Below, one piece after another: positions 10,988 through 22,400 of a DNA stretch of 64,000 nucleotides. The stretch is from Pollenia angustigena (taxonomy: Eukaryota > Arthropoda > Insecta > Diptera > Polleniidae): positions 230,081,803-230,145,802 of the forward strand of contig OV884059.1 of assembly GCA_930367215.1 (NCBI GenBank). Direction: 5' to 3'. Both the position numbers and the translations under genes were made by a program. Every line of letters starts with the position of its first letter. Within the stretch, counting starts at the first letter, position 1. The notes beneath the pieces were generated by a model, which worked only from the letters and a program-made list of their open reading frames with translations, had not been told where the DNA came from and ran no database searches.

Positions 10988-11489
10988 AGGGATGTCAATC
11001 CCGAATACTGAAATCCCGGGATTATTCTAAAAGTTTAAGTCCCGAATCCCGGGGTTTGACATAAAAATCCCGAGATTTTGGGCTTAGTAAAAATTCAATA
11101 TTAAATCATGCTGGCCATGAATCTAATTTTAACAGGTTACAAGAAATGTCACAAGTGAATAAATGTTACATGCAATGCATTAAATAAGATATCAATTATC
11201 TGACGTCATTAATTTGTTTAAGAATTTTTTTAAAATATAAGTTTTAATACATAATACTTCCGTGTTACTTTAAAAGAATACATTAAACAGTTTTATTTTG
11301 TAATGAGTTTAATTTTCTTCATGAATTAATTTGTTTTAATTCTTATACATAAACATTAAATTATAATTATATGAATTTTACAAATTGACTCTTATATATG
11401 AAATCCCGATCCGTCCCGGGAACTCTTTTTTTTAAATTCAAAATCCCGAATCCCGGGTTTAAAAAACCTGGTCCCGTTTGGCATCCCTA
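10988..11489. mobile_element. hAT-like MITE nested in larger element
   Basis: TAGGGATGTCAATCCCG at 10988 and a CGTTTGGCATCCCTA-type end at 11489 form TIRs, with repeated TCCCGGGATT/AATCCCGGG phrases beneath them. Flanking 8-mers TTAAACAC and GTCAACAC agree at six of eight positions. It interrupts the mariner-type relic or its flank inside the 10747-12468 element. Confidence 0.75.
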
Positions 11490-11499
11490 GTCAACACCT

Positions 11500-11890
11500 A
11501 TAAACCACATATCGTCTAGGTCCATTTCCTCAATTTCTGGCTATAGGAAGTCCGTTATCATCCCGCGAAAGCGAACACCATTCACGATAATTGCTTGGCC
11601 GACCTTATTTTCGAAGACGCCAGCCGCAGAACTAACTGGGGAGCATGCACGTATATTTTCCCATTTCCTACAGACCCGGTTTGCTGAAATTTAAGCGCAA
11701 TTCTCCCGATTGTGGAAACATTTTGTCGATTATACTGACCAAAAAAATCACGATGTGCATTAAATGCATTGCGTTTGAACGCCCATTTTCGTAAAAGGCT
11801 TTATTAATCTTAACGCGCTGCTCAAACGTGTACCTCTCAAAGTTAAGGTGTGACTGCCAATTAACATCATGGATTACGGTTTTACCACCC
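11500..11890 (-). pseudogene. Mariner-type transposase relic, internally deleted
   Basis: On the minus strand, frames around 11880-11650 encode a helix-turn-helix resembling the N-terminal domain of a mariner-type transposase common in insects (FEQRVKINKAFYENGRSNA), and frames around 11590-11510 resemble its catalytic region (EIEEMDLDDMWF, where the family has the second DDE aspartate soon after). The part between is missing and several stops interrupt the reading. A different relic of the same kind lies at 14940-15170. It is certainly not functional. Confidence 0.6.
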
Positions 11891-11898
11891 TTTATTAT

Positions 11899-12025
11899 CA
11901 GCCCAATTATGAATAAAAATTACCCGGGAGTTTTCTCCCTTCTCCCAATTTTCCTATGTAAATTCAATTGTAAAAATGGGGAAAGGGAAAAAACTCCCGG
12001 GGAATTTTTATTCATAATTGGGCTG
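11899..12025. mobile_element. 127-bp hairpin MITE, copy A
   Basis: CAGCCCAATTATGAATAAAA at 11899 pairs almost perfectly with its inverted copy ending in TTGGGCTG at 12025; the inner arms continue through CCCGGGAGTTTTCTCCC. Nearly the whole element is one hairpin. A second copy lies at 17114-17221. Confidence 0.85.
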
Positions 12026-12489
12026 TATATATTTATCAATTTAAAAATAAAATACATATTTACATTTAAAATAAATTCATAGTGACATTGTTGATTTCTG
12101 AAATAAAGGTGAATGAAGATTGTTATCCTGAACGTTCTATAAAGTTTTGTTTCCTTAGATAAAAAAGGTTTTTCGAAAGGAAATTGGTACAAGGTGGTAA
12201 CTAAAAGTGGTCTCAACTTTACACTTATCGTTTTTCACAAAAATTCTAATAGGTCGTAGTTCTTATTTTATTGTATAGCAATAAAACACTAATAGGAACG
12301 TTTTTAAATGCTGCTTTCTATTCTTTTATCATACAAACCGATACAAGTACCGATACAAGTAACTTAGTATCGATACTTTTTTTTCGATATTAAGTAGGTA
12401 TCGATACTTTACGAGCGATACCACATCGAGTAAAAGTATCGATACCTTAGAGGTACGTTTCATCCCTACACCCTGTTATGAAAGTCGAC

Positions 12490-12870
12490 TGCACCGGAAC
12501 AGTATTTGTTGTTTTTAAAAAAAGCAAATTTTATTAGTAAATTAATCGTTGCAAAAATTCGAAAAAGTTTGCTAAAATAGTGAAAATGTTTAACTTGCGA
12601 CGATTGCCTCAAAGAGCAACCAAGCTACGCGAAAATTGCAAAAATTCGGAAACGTTTGCAAAAATATCGAAAATTCGCGAAAATTTTTAATATTTCAAGC
12701 AATACATAAAATTGTTGTTGTTTTTTGTTTGGCTTAAGGTCATATATTAAAATTATTAACAAAAATCCAAAAATTTTTTTTTTTTATAATCGACACAGGT
12801 CAACAATAAATATTGAAAATACATAAAATTGTTTGAAAGTCCCTAAAACTATAAGGACAACTTTTTAAAA
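12490..12870. repeat. Dispersed AT-rich repeat with GCGAAAATT phrases
   Basis: Phrases such as CTACGCGAAAATTGC, TTTGCTAAAATAG and CCTAAAACTATAAGGA recur, diverged, at about 61240-61440, so this is a shared dispersed repeat of unknown type with no coding capacity. Confidence 0.5.
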
Positions 12871-12910
12871 AAACTCAAGTTACATTTTTGTTTGAAAAAT
12901 GAAAGGAAAA

Positions 12911-13647
12911 TATCGAGGGTTATTTTTCAAATAGTGCTATCTGAAATTTTTCAAAAAATTTTTTTTTACAGAAACGTGTTCACTTACGGAAGGGTCATCT
13001 GTCATTTAAATTTGAAAAAAAAAAAATTTTCCCAAAACGTTTTTTTTCATAAATATTTTTTGTGCTATCTAACACACACGTTTTTTTTTGGTAAAAAAGT
13101 GCTATCTACATAAAAAATATTACTTCATATAATAAAATGATAAAAAGTGTTATTACAAAGTAGACATATTATACATCAAATGGTTAGGAATTGTGTCTAG
13201 ATTTAATAAACTAATATAATTTTAAAATTCGTTGTAGAAATTTTGCAAAAAAAAAACTGCAAAAAATTTGTCGATGAGTTTTTGTCTATAGTAAATATTT
13301 TTTTATTTATGGAGTTTTTATAGCAACGTGTTCACTGACTGAATAAAAAATCGTGGAACTTAATTAATTAAAGTCTAAAAAGTATTCATTGCAGCTCATT
13401 TTATTTTTGTTCAAATAGTGCTATCTGCTTATTTCAATGTTCAAGTCGATAAAATTTTAATTTGTAAATAGTGCTATCAGACATATAAGCGCGAATATCA
13501 TGAATTAAAAAAACATTAATATATGTATGATTTAGACGTTCATTTTTAATAACATTGTAAAATAAAGTTTAGTTATTACTCCTAGATTTATCGAATAAAT
13601 CAGTTGTGATTTTTCAGATAGCACTATTTGAAAAATAACCCTCGATA
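12911..13647. mobile_element. MITE with 37-bp TIRs and repeated internal motif
   Basis: TATCGAGGGTTATTTTTCAA at 12911, continuing to about 12947, is inverted exactly at about 13611-13647. The flanking bases allow a TA target duplication. Inside, the 9-mer GTGCTATCT (or a one-base variant) recurs about five times between the TIRs, and ACGTGTTCACT twice. A related element with similar ends lies at 32891-33350. Confidence 0.85.
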
Positions 13648-14171
13648 TATGAAATACTTACATATATAATTAAATCATTTTATTTATTTTTTTTTCAATC
13701 CAAATAAAACTATGAAATTAGCGAGACCTGAAGAACAGGTCGGTACTTGTTGAACACCGATTCCTTCCGATTGTCGTCGGAACGCTGTATTAGAGGTATT
13801 GCTGTCCGATTTCATACATATATACATAGTTAAGCATATGTAATAAGTTCTTTATTTAAAAATTTTATTACCATCTATTTAGCGAATATAATTTTATATT
13901 GCGAATAATTTTTTAACCAAACTAAAAAAAAGCATTATTTTTGTCATTTCTTAAAATTATTTTTTAGACTAAAATATATTATTATAATTATAATATATAG
14001 ACTAAAAATATTAAGGCCTGGTCACACTGTTTACCAGCTAACCAACCGGGTTATCTCTATTTCTTTGCTACTATAGCAAATTAAAAAAAAAGTTTCAAAC
14101 ATTTTCAGAGTTTCCTAATCTTTCACAAACGATATAGATATGGATTTTAAAACTGCGCTACATACAATAAC

Positions 14172-15408
14172 AAATGTGTGTAAAGATAAATACGTATTTA
14201 ACTAGCGGAAACATCCACCACAATTTCTTAGCAGCAATTGTTTGCAGATAACATTGCACTTAACAGTGCTGCTATAATAGAATAAAGTGAATTTAGGAAG
14301 ATTTTCAGGAAAATGGAACTGGTTGCACATTAAAATATAGTTCTTAAGAGGATTCTGCTAGTGGTGTATCTGAAATAATTCTGAAAATTAGGAAAATTGA
14401 ATTTTAAAAAAGGGCTATTTTGAAAAATGTTAAAAGTGGACTTTATGGACATTGGACAATTTGGAGAAATGGTGATAGGTAACAATATGACACCATATAG
14501 GAATGGGAGAGAAGAGAGTCCTAAAGAGGATTCTGGTAGTGGGATATCTGAAATACAGTAGACGCTCGGTTATATGAATACCCAGTTATATGAACATCCA
14601 AAATAGTGAACAACAAAATTTTTGCACATGAGGTTCTAAAGAGTGAACACGACCTATCTCTACTATATGAACAACTTGCAACCGTTGATTTTTTTTGGAA
14701 CTATTTGTTGTAAAGGGTGTTTTTTAGAGTATCACAACTTTGAGTTGGCATCACTGCTATATTTGATCACCCATTTAACAGCTGATAGTTGCTTTTTGTT
14801 TAGTTTGCTTTGAAATTCTATTATGAATCGACTTATCGAGCAACGCGCAAATATTTGACATTTTTAATGAAAATAATTCGGCGAATGGCCTGAAGCACAA
14901 ATTGTTATTGATTTTGAATCTTAACTCAAAATTTTATTTTCCGATTAAGCCAATTTCTGGTAGAATGGGTACATAAATAAGCAGAATTGGCGCATTTGGA
15001 GTGAGTAGAATCCACAAGCTTTTGTCGAAACACCATTGCATCCACAAATATTACTGTTTGGTGCGCTTTATGGGCTGGCGGAGTCATTGGCCCACATGTG
15101 ATCAAAATGCGAAAAGTTGTTGAAAATTTGCGCCTTCTACACGCCAGCTACATGACAGAAATCATATTTTAATTTCATACAATTTTCTTTCCAATAAAGC
15201 CCGTTTCATTGATATTAAAAATATATTTCCTTGTTTTATTATGATTTAAACTTGTGTCACTCTATAAAATTCCCTGAAAATCGTCCTAAATTCACTTTAT
15301 TCTATTATAGCAGCACTGTTAAGTGTAATGTTAACTGCAAACAGTTGCTGCTAAGAAATTGTGATGGATGTCTCCGCTAGTTAAATACGTATTTATCTTC
15401 ACACACAT
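14172..15408. mobile_element. Long-TIR (about 138 bp) foldback-type element
   Basis: Left arm 14172-14310 and right arm 15272-15408 are inverted copies with scattered mismatches (for example TTCTTAGCAGCAA...GCAGATAACATTGC). Between them are a pair of direct repeats (AAGAGGATTCTG...ATATCTGAAATA at about 14346 and 14524), a pogo-like end (CAGTAGACGCTCGGTTAT at 14561) and a mariner relic. The arms may belong to one element into which others inserted. Confidence 0.75.
14712..15250 (+). pseudogene. Mariner-type transposase relic
   Basis: The plus strand at about 14940-15120 encodes, with stops, a stretch like the catalytic-domain middle of an insect mariner-type transposase: YINKQNWRIW followed by NPQAFVETPLHPQ and ILLFGALYGL. 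In full-length family members this segment lies between the first two acidic residues of the DDE triad. The upstream part (AAGGGTGTTTTTTAGAG at about 14715) looks like the TIR. Deletions and stop codons show it is dead. Confidence 0.65.
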
Positions 15409-16049
15409 CAATAAAAATACACTTTTATAATGACCCTTAACATCTAATGTTATCGCTAAGTTCGTTGAACATTTTTACCTTTGTCACTTTTGATTCGGGT
15501 TTAAATCGGATTTAAATCCTACCTACCTAAATCGGATTTAGAAGCCAACATTTTAATAGCCAATTCCACGATGTCACACGTTAACGTTCGCATAGAAAAT
15601 AATGTACATTAAAAGAAAAAACAAATTCTAAAATTTGTTATTAATAAGAATTCTGTATGACGTACTAAATTCCCAATTTGTTTTTGTGAAGCCTACACTA
15701 AAGAAAAATAAAGTGTGCGAAATTTATCGAAACGTATTATCGTATTGGATTCAGTTTATTTTTCTAAAAGTGCGTGCGATCAAGTTACTTCTGAAACAGT
15801 TCAAAACTGTTTTTGCAAGCCAGGACTTACTTTTGAAAGCCAGGAATGTCCGACATCGTTTAAAATTAATTTTGAGCCTGAAGATAAAATTCAGAATAGA
15901 AGTTTTGCAGAAATAAGTGATTAAAGTTTAAACGATCTTCATCATGTCGATGATTATTTATTTGACTTATATTTTCAAGATGTCGTTATTGAAATACCTC
16001 ATAAAATTAACATATATGTACTCATAAAGCATTAAAACTTTTACCATAA
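15409..16049. other. Intergenic, no gene recognised
   Basis: The only notable content is the phrase ACGTTCGCATAGAAAAT with following AAATTCTAAAATTTGTT at about 15585-15640, which also occurs near 36570-36625, showing a dispersed repeat. Small overlapping ORFs at 15635-15924 have no recognisable domain. Confidence 0.45.
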
Positions 16050-16740
16050 ATTGGTAATACTCTTTTAGCGACGTTAGCGTCGGATACAATTGGGGACTTA
16101 ATGATTTGTTTTAAATAATTTGTAAAGATTTTAAATCAGCATTCCTTTCGAATCCGTAAACAAGTGTAAGATAAGATAAGTCAGATAAGTTTAAATGACT
16201 TTGAATAAGGGCTTGAACAATTATAAATTTGGCTTTTTTATCCAGTTTATACCATAGGTTTTTTTGAACGAACATGTTTAATATGATTTTGCCATGATAA
16301 ATTATTTTGAAGAATAACTCCCAAATACTTTATGGAGTCCACTTCAGAAATTTCCTTTCCATTCATACATACTGCACTTTCTTCCACATTTCGATTATGT
16401 CGTAGACTAAAACGTACGAGCTTTGTTTTACTAGGGTTTATTACTAATTCAATATTCTTGTTGTAAACTCCAAAATTTGTGCTGCATCACGTTCAGCAAT
16501 TGCTTTGAAGGCTAGATTTTCTTAGGTAGACGATAGGTCATCTGCATACATAAAAATTCTTCCACTTGGACCCAAGTTATTAATATCATTAAGATAAATG
16601 TTTAACAACCAAACACGCTTCCCTGAGAAACTCCATACTCAACATCTACCATTAAACTTTTGCAATTGTTAATCTGCACATATTGCCTGCGATTTTCAAA
16701 AATTTTAATTTTTGAATCATTATTGAATATTTTACCCTTC
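16050..16740 (-). pseudogene. LINE reverse transcriptase fragment
   Basis: Minus-strand frames, broken by stops and shifts, encode parts of a non-LTR reverse transcriptase: a VSQG motif near 16620, the catalytic YADD-type segment near 16540, NPSKTKLVRFSLRHNR at about 16450-16390, and the IKYLGVIL motif at about 16340-16315. The order matches RT motifs from the palm to the segment after it. The fragment is 5'-truncated and has no clear A tail, so it is an old dead copy. It belongs to the jockey/R1-like supergroup; finer assignment is not possible by eye. Confidence 0.75.
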
Positions 16741-17113
16741 ACTTTATTTGTATTTCAATCTCCTTGAAATAAATTTATAAACACTGAATTTTTCTTTATA
16801 ATGAACTGATTTTGGCCAAAAAATATGACCCAAACGAATAGATAGATCAGCGTTAATAAAACACACAGTGTTTATATTTTTTTCAAAGCAAGGAATATTA
16901 AGGGACAGATGGGCAATTTCTGTCTATCCGAAACTATCTTACCGATTTTGATGAAATTTAAAACATATGTAGATTTATCTACATATATACAATAAAACAC
17001 TTACCCCCTTAAGCAAAAATATTATAAAGTTCATATTAGTTAACCAACACATAAAGCCCATACACTTTTGGTGGGTTTAATGTGTTGGTTAACTAATGTA
17101 ACTTTTTTTGCAA

Positions 17114-17221
17114 ATGAATAAAAATTCCCCGGGAGTTTTTTCTCTTTTCCCATTTTTACAATTGAATTAACATAGGAGAAGGGAGAAAACTCCTGGGGAA
17201 TTGTTATTCATAATAGGACTG
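17114..17221. mobile_element. Hairpin MITE, copy B
   Basis: It shares ATGAATAAAAATTCCCCGGG and the inverted GGGAAAAC...GAATTGTTATTCAT arms with the 11899-12025 element. Its left end lacks the CAGCCCAATT terminus, the right end keeps AATAGGACTG. Confidence 0.8.
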
Positions 17222-18736
17222 TTTATATTTTTTCAAACCTTGCGCCAATTAGAGACAAAAGCAATTTCAGCTTCTATGACTCTACAGTAAGTCAAAAATA
17301 ACTCTGGGCGGGCTATGCCGCGGGCACGGCTAATTTTTATAATAAAATCATTAATAGACAGTTAATTTTATTGGAATAAAGTGTTTAATTTGATTTTGGC
17401 TCTCAAAAGTTAAACAAAAAAGGTGTTATTTTACTACACTTTCAGAATAAATTAAGACTAAGGAAAGGCTTTAATATAACTTGCAATAAATTGAAATATT
17501 TTTGACAGGTACATATGTATGTTCTGCTTTTTGTCTAATTTTAACTTACTAGTCCAACCTAGATTGTAGATCAAAAGACATAAACGTTTTTAAAACAATA
17601 GGTCTAAAAAAAATGGATTTTTTAACACAATTAATTTTCGAAATTTTTAACTTTTTTACTTTAGCATTTTAAATTTTGTATTGATTGTTTGTGAACAGCT
17701 GGAATCTTTGCATCAATTCATTAAGTATATTATATACATTCATACACCCATATTAAAACAATATTTTCGTGGGATTTTCCATTTGTTTTGCATTTTATTT
17801 CCTTTTTGTAGTAGTTAATTACTTTAACTTCTTTCGTTTCCAAAATGTATACTTTATTTAAGTATAAGTTTCATCTTTAAAGCGTTTATGTCTAGCTGTT
17901 TTTGATTTTTTGATGTGAGAAAATAAACAAACATTGCAACATCGAACACTCTATAGTATATACATACATACCTTTGAAATACATGCAACACTACAGAAAT
18001 ATAACTAAATTTTAATTTATTGCAAAATGTTCAAAAGTGAAATGAACTGGAGAAATAGTGAAAATATTAAATGTGTTTTCTATTAACAAAGATATTTCAT
18101 TAAAACTAAAGCAAATAATTAGTATCTCAACAAAAGCAACATTTGGAAATTGTTATCTTATTTTAGAATCGCTTAAAATTTGCATCACGTCATCTTAACA
18201 TCACAAGCACAACAGAAACAGAAAATTTAAATAAAAAAAAAATATAAACAAAACATCGAACAAATAAAATTAAAAATTTATAAAATAAATTAAAAAAAAA
18301 AAACAACAACACAGTCAATTATATTACGTCCCATTTATATACAGTCTAACGTCGCCTAAAACTTGTGATGATAATAAACTAAAAAATAAGCTTAACGTTT
18401 ACATACATAAGTATGTATGTATGCATGTATATACTTGTAGTACGTTAATAAATAGTTAACACACATACGAGCACAATTATGCCGTACATATTTACCATAT
18501 GTACATAAAAGACCACAAAGAGAAGAGAATCAAAAAAATATTGAATTTATATACAATTTAATACAAAAAATTTGCATATAACTTTAATGCACATGCAACA
18601 TATGCAAGTTTATCTAAAAGAACAACAACAAATTTTTTGGATGATAAAAACCAAAATAAATTTGCAGTTAAAAATAAACTTTAACATAAAAATACTACAT
18701 ATATGTAAATAAAAATTTGTAGAATAGCATTAAGAT
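17222..18736. other. 5' flank and leader region of FHIP gene
   Basis: AT-rich sequence upstream of the FHIP start codon. It probably contains the promoter and 5' UTR, but no TATA box, initiator or upstream exon can be fixed. ATACATAC-type simple repeats lie near 18405-18440. The start context is TTAAGATATGAG. Confidence 0.45.
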
Positions 18737-19440
18737 ATGAGTTGGTTACGTTCAAGTCCTTTAAGACAAAGTTTAACTCGTACTCAAAGCAATGGCTCCG
18801 GTTCAGGAAGTTCATTTTTCTCAACATCGAGTAGTTCGGGTTCAACACAACATCCCGTTTTAAGACAGAGACCTATAGATACCGCTACTGATTGTGATCC
18901 GCGTGCCTGTTATGATAGTTTTTGTAAACATTGGCAACAAGCCTACGAAATTATCCAAAGAGCCGATAGTCCAAATCGCACGCCAACTCATGATGATGTC
19001 TTGGCTGTTGTCTCACATTTGGACTTTATGGTAACACTTTTATTAGTGGAATTACATCATTGTAATAAAATTGCCTTACCCGATTCTTCGAATGCACCAC
19101 CTGCGCCTTGTTTAGAATATATGTTAAGTGAAAACCTCTTGGATAAATTATATGAATGGGGTTGTGCGACGGGACGTTATGCCAATGCGGTACGTTTGGA
19201 ACAATTGAAATTATATGAATTATTAGTTAGTCACTCAAGACATCAGCTTCTGTGTCACGAACCATTTTTGAGACCTTTATTAAAGATACTGGCTTCAAGT
19301 CAAGGGGAAATCTTTCCACCAGATCTAGAAAAACGTTTGGTCATATTGTTAAATCAACTATGTGTTGTTCTAATGCAAAATGTTCATCTTTTGGATTTAT
19401 TTTTTTTTTCGTCAGCACAAGAAACCCAAAGTCCGAACAA
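18737..19440 (+). CDS. CG3558: FHIP coding exon 1
   Basis: Begins with ATG at 18737 (MSWLRSSPLRQSL), passes through a Ser/Gly-rich segment and enters the conserved helical domain at about residue 60 (CYDSFCKHWQQAYEII). It ends in phase 2 at a GTAAGTACAT donor (19441). The start is favoured because the next in-frame methionine is well inside the conserved domain. A few codons of intron read-through follow the donor before a stop. Confidence 0.93.
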
Positions 19441-22400
19441 GTAAGTACATTTATTTAATATAATAATATATTGAAGAGTTTTTAAGGCTTATTTATGCAT
19501 AATTACTGTTATAACCCATTGTGAATATTATTAGTATGACAGCACTGTTTTTATGTCACTGTCTTATTTGCTAATTCGCATTTAATCTAATTATTAGTTT
19601 TAAGTCTTTTATATTAACTCGCTAAATAAACATGAATTGAAACCTACATAAAATACGCGTGCATTATTCAATGTTCAATCAGATAGAAATATAACAGTGC
19701 GACGAGAAAAACAATAAATGTCAAGACAATATTCAATTTACATAATAAATTTCAAGAATAATTAATTCTTCACTACAAGAAGAAAATTTTTCAAGATGGA
19801 TGCCGCACAATTTGCAATTATTAGGCGCCTTCAACAAATCGCAACGTGATTTGCTACAGCAAGTAAATGATGGTGGCACTCAAACACAACAACTACAACA
19901 GCAGCAGCCACCATTACAGATTATGTGCCTTCCATTTGAAAATTTTGATGAGAGAAAAGAAAACTTCAAGTTGTACCATCAACGGATTGCTACAAATAAA
20001 ACACTTTGCCATCAAATGTTGATAAATTCAATTAGATCTATACACTTTAAGTTGTTGGTTTCATTAATTGCCCCCAAGACAGTCAACGAAGTCGAATACG
20101 ACGAATTAATGAGAATGTTGGAAACTCTCTTATGCCCGAAAAAGAACATCCTGGTAAGTCAACACCGATTTTTGTCAACATATCAAAGCGAGGAACAGAC
20201 AAAAGCTGATTATGTGGCATTACTTCGGCGGGATACAAATGAGTGTGAGTTTGTGTCAAAGTGTGCCTGCAAGGCTGACATATCAAACGTTTTCCTTCGA
20301 GCCCAATTTGTACGTGGTATAAAGGACAACACAATCCGGGAGCAATTACTTCAATCTGAAGAAGACGAATTCGGAAAAATTGTACAAAAAGCTTTATCAC
20401 TAGATGCATCAAAAATCGATTGTCGTGAATTAAATACAAAGCAGCCCATCAGTAATGCCGTAAACAAAATTCATGCCAAACTTCAAGCCGACGAAAAAGT
20501 CGTTGCAGAAATCAGTCATCATGATCACAAGGTCGTTCAAAATCTAGAATAAACTACGCCCAGTTGGGAACCGATAATTTGTGCATACGCTGTGGTAGAG
20601 ACAACCACAGAACAAAAGACTGCCGTACTAACCCGCATAATCTCAAATGTAAATCGTGTGGAAAAAGTGGTCACGTGCAACAAGTATGTATAAAAACTTT
20701 AGTCAAATTTTCAAACAATAACTCAACTTATAAAAATGATGAACATGATGGAACAATTCACCAAATTTATGGTATTAACCAAATTGTCGATATATTTTGC
20801 AATCAAAACAATAAAAATAATGACGCTGATAAGTACTATCAAGTACAAGAAATCAATTCAATCAACTGGGGATAAAGGCACCACTGCAACCTTCGACAAT
20901 TGCTTTTCGATCATATACGAAAAATATTATAATTCCTGATAGTAAAATCAACGTTCAAGTCAAATACAACAACTTCACAGCAAATGAGCAGTTGTATGTA
21001 GTTCCTCACGAATACGATGCACTCCTAGGTCGAGTATGGATTCGCCATTTAGGAATCAACCTCCATGAAGTGGACAGCCATAATTTCAACAATGTTAACG
21101 CAATAGAAAAAAATAATGTCGATTCAGTTTCAGACATTGTTGAAAATTTTGAGGACGTTTTTACGGAAAAAGTAGGTTGTGTTCCAAATTTTGAAGTCAC
21201 CCTTCAACTTCGTCAAGGTTCGAGACCAGTATTCTTCAAGGAACGAGAAGTTCCATATGCGCTTCGAGAACGTGTTGAAAAGGAACTCAATGATTTAGAA
21301 GCGGCTGGTATTATTTCAAAATGTGAAAGAAGTGATTGGGATCTCCCCTAGTGATTATTACGAAACCAGACGGGGGTGTTCGACTCTGTGTCGATTATAA
21401 GCCGGGTGTTAGTCCTCAACTAGTTTCTGCAAATTATCCGATACGTCGTATTGATGAAATTTTGAATAATCTTAAGGGATCGAAATATTTCTGTCGACTT
21501 GACCTCTATAAAGCCTACCTATGTACATCTTCGAGTAAGTCCAGAATCCAGTGAAATTCAAACAATATCAACCCATAGGGGAACATACAATGTAAATCGT
21601 CTATCGTTTGGCATCAAAACTGTCCCATCGGAATTTAACCGTATTATTGAGCAAATTTTATCCGGGCTATACAAAACTATTTCATATTTCGATGATATTA
21701 TAATACATGGAGCAACAGAAGCTGAATGTAAACAAAATCTGATAGAATGTCTCAAACGTCTAAAGCAACATGATCTACATTTGAATAAAAACAAATGCTC
21801 ATTTTTTCAAACTCAGGTTGAATATCTGGGACACGTCGTACAATACAACAAAATTTCAAAATCGCCTTCAAAAATTCAAGCAATTGTAAATATGCCTCGA
21901 TAACTTATTACTCCAGATTTATACCAGATATGTCTTCGATAACGTATCCACTACGTCAACTGCTCCAGAAAGAGAAAAATTTTGATTGGTCTTCAAATTG
22001 CGAAGCTGCGTTTATGAAACCTTAAAATATAATTTCCAGTGATCAAGTCCTGATTCCTTTCGATCCGGAACTGCCTGTTATAGTCGCATGTGATGCTAGT
22101 CCTACAGGGATAGCAGGCGTACTCTCACACATAGTCAACGGCATAGAACGCCCAGTTGCATACGCATCAAGGTCATTGACAACAGCTGAAAATAATTATA
22201 GCCAATTAGATCGTGAAGCATTGGCAATTATTTTTACAATAAATCATTTTTTTATGTACGTCTACGGAAGGATATTCCAACTTGTCACCGATAATCATCC
22301 ATTAACTCGTATTTTCCATCAACACAACAAGATGCTCGCCATGACATCAGTAAGGTTACTGCGCTACTCCGAATTCCTGTCAAGCTTCAACTACGAAATA

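Larger units (their letters stand above)
10747..12468. mobile_element. hAT-like nonautonomous element, composite
   Basis: Ends TAGGGATGAAACGATAC (10747) and CGTTTCATCCCTA (ending 12468) are inverted, and both flanks are rich in CGATAC/GTATCG phrases forming long subterminal repeats. Flanking 8-mers (CACCCCTA left, CACCCTGT right) match at five or six positions, compatible with a worn 8-bp hAT target duplication. The interior holds a second hAT-like MITE, a mariner-type gene relic and a hairpin MITE. Confidence 0.65.

Noticed and set aside
14561..14700. Complete pogo-like element starting CAGTAGACGCTCGG
   Set aside because: Only one end was found; no inverted partner could be seen before the mariner relic begins.
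15635..15924. Overlapping ORFs of 93 and 69 codons as a host gene
   Set aside because: No recognisable domain, two frames equally open, no splice context, and the flanks are dispersed repeats.
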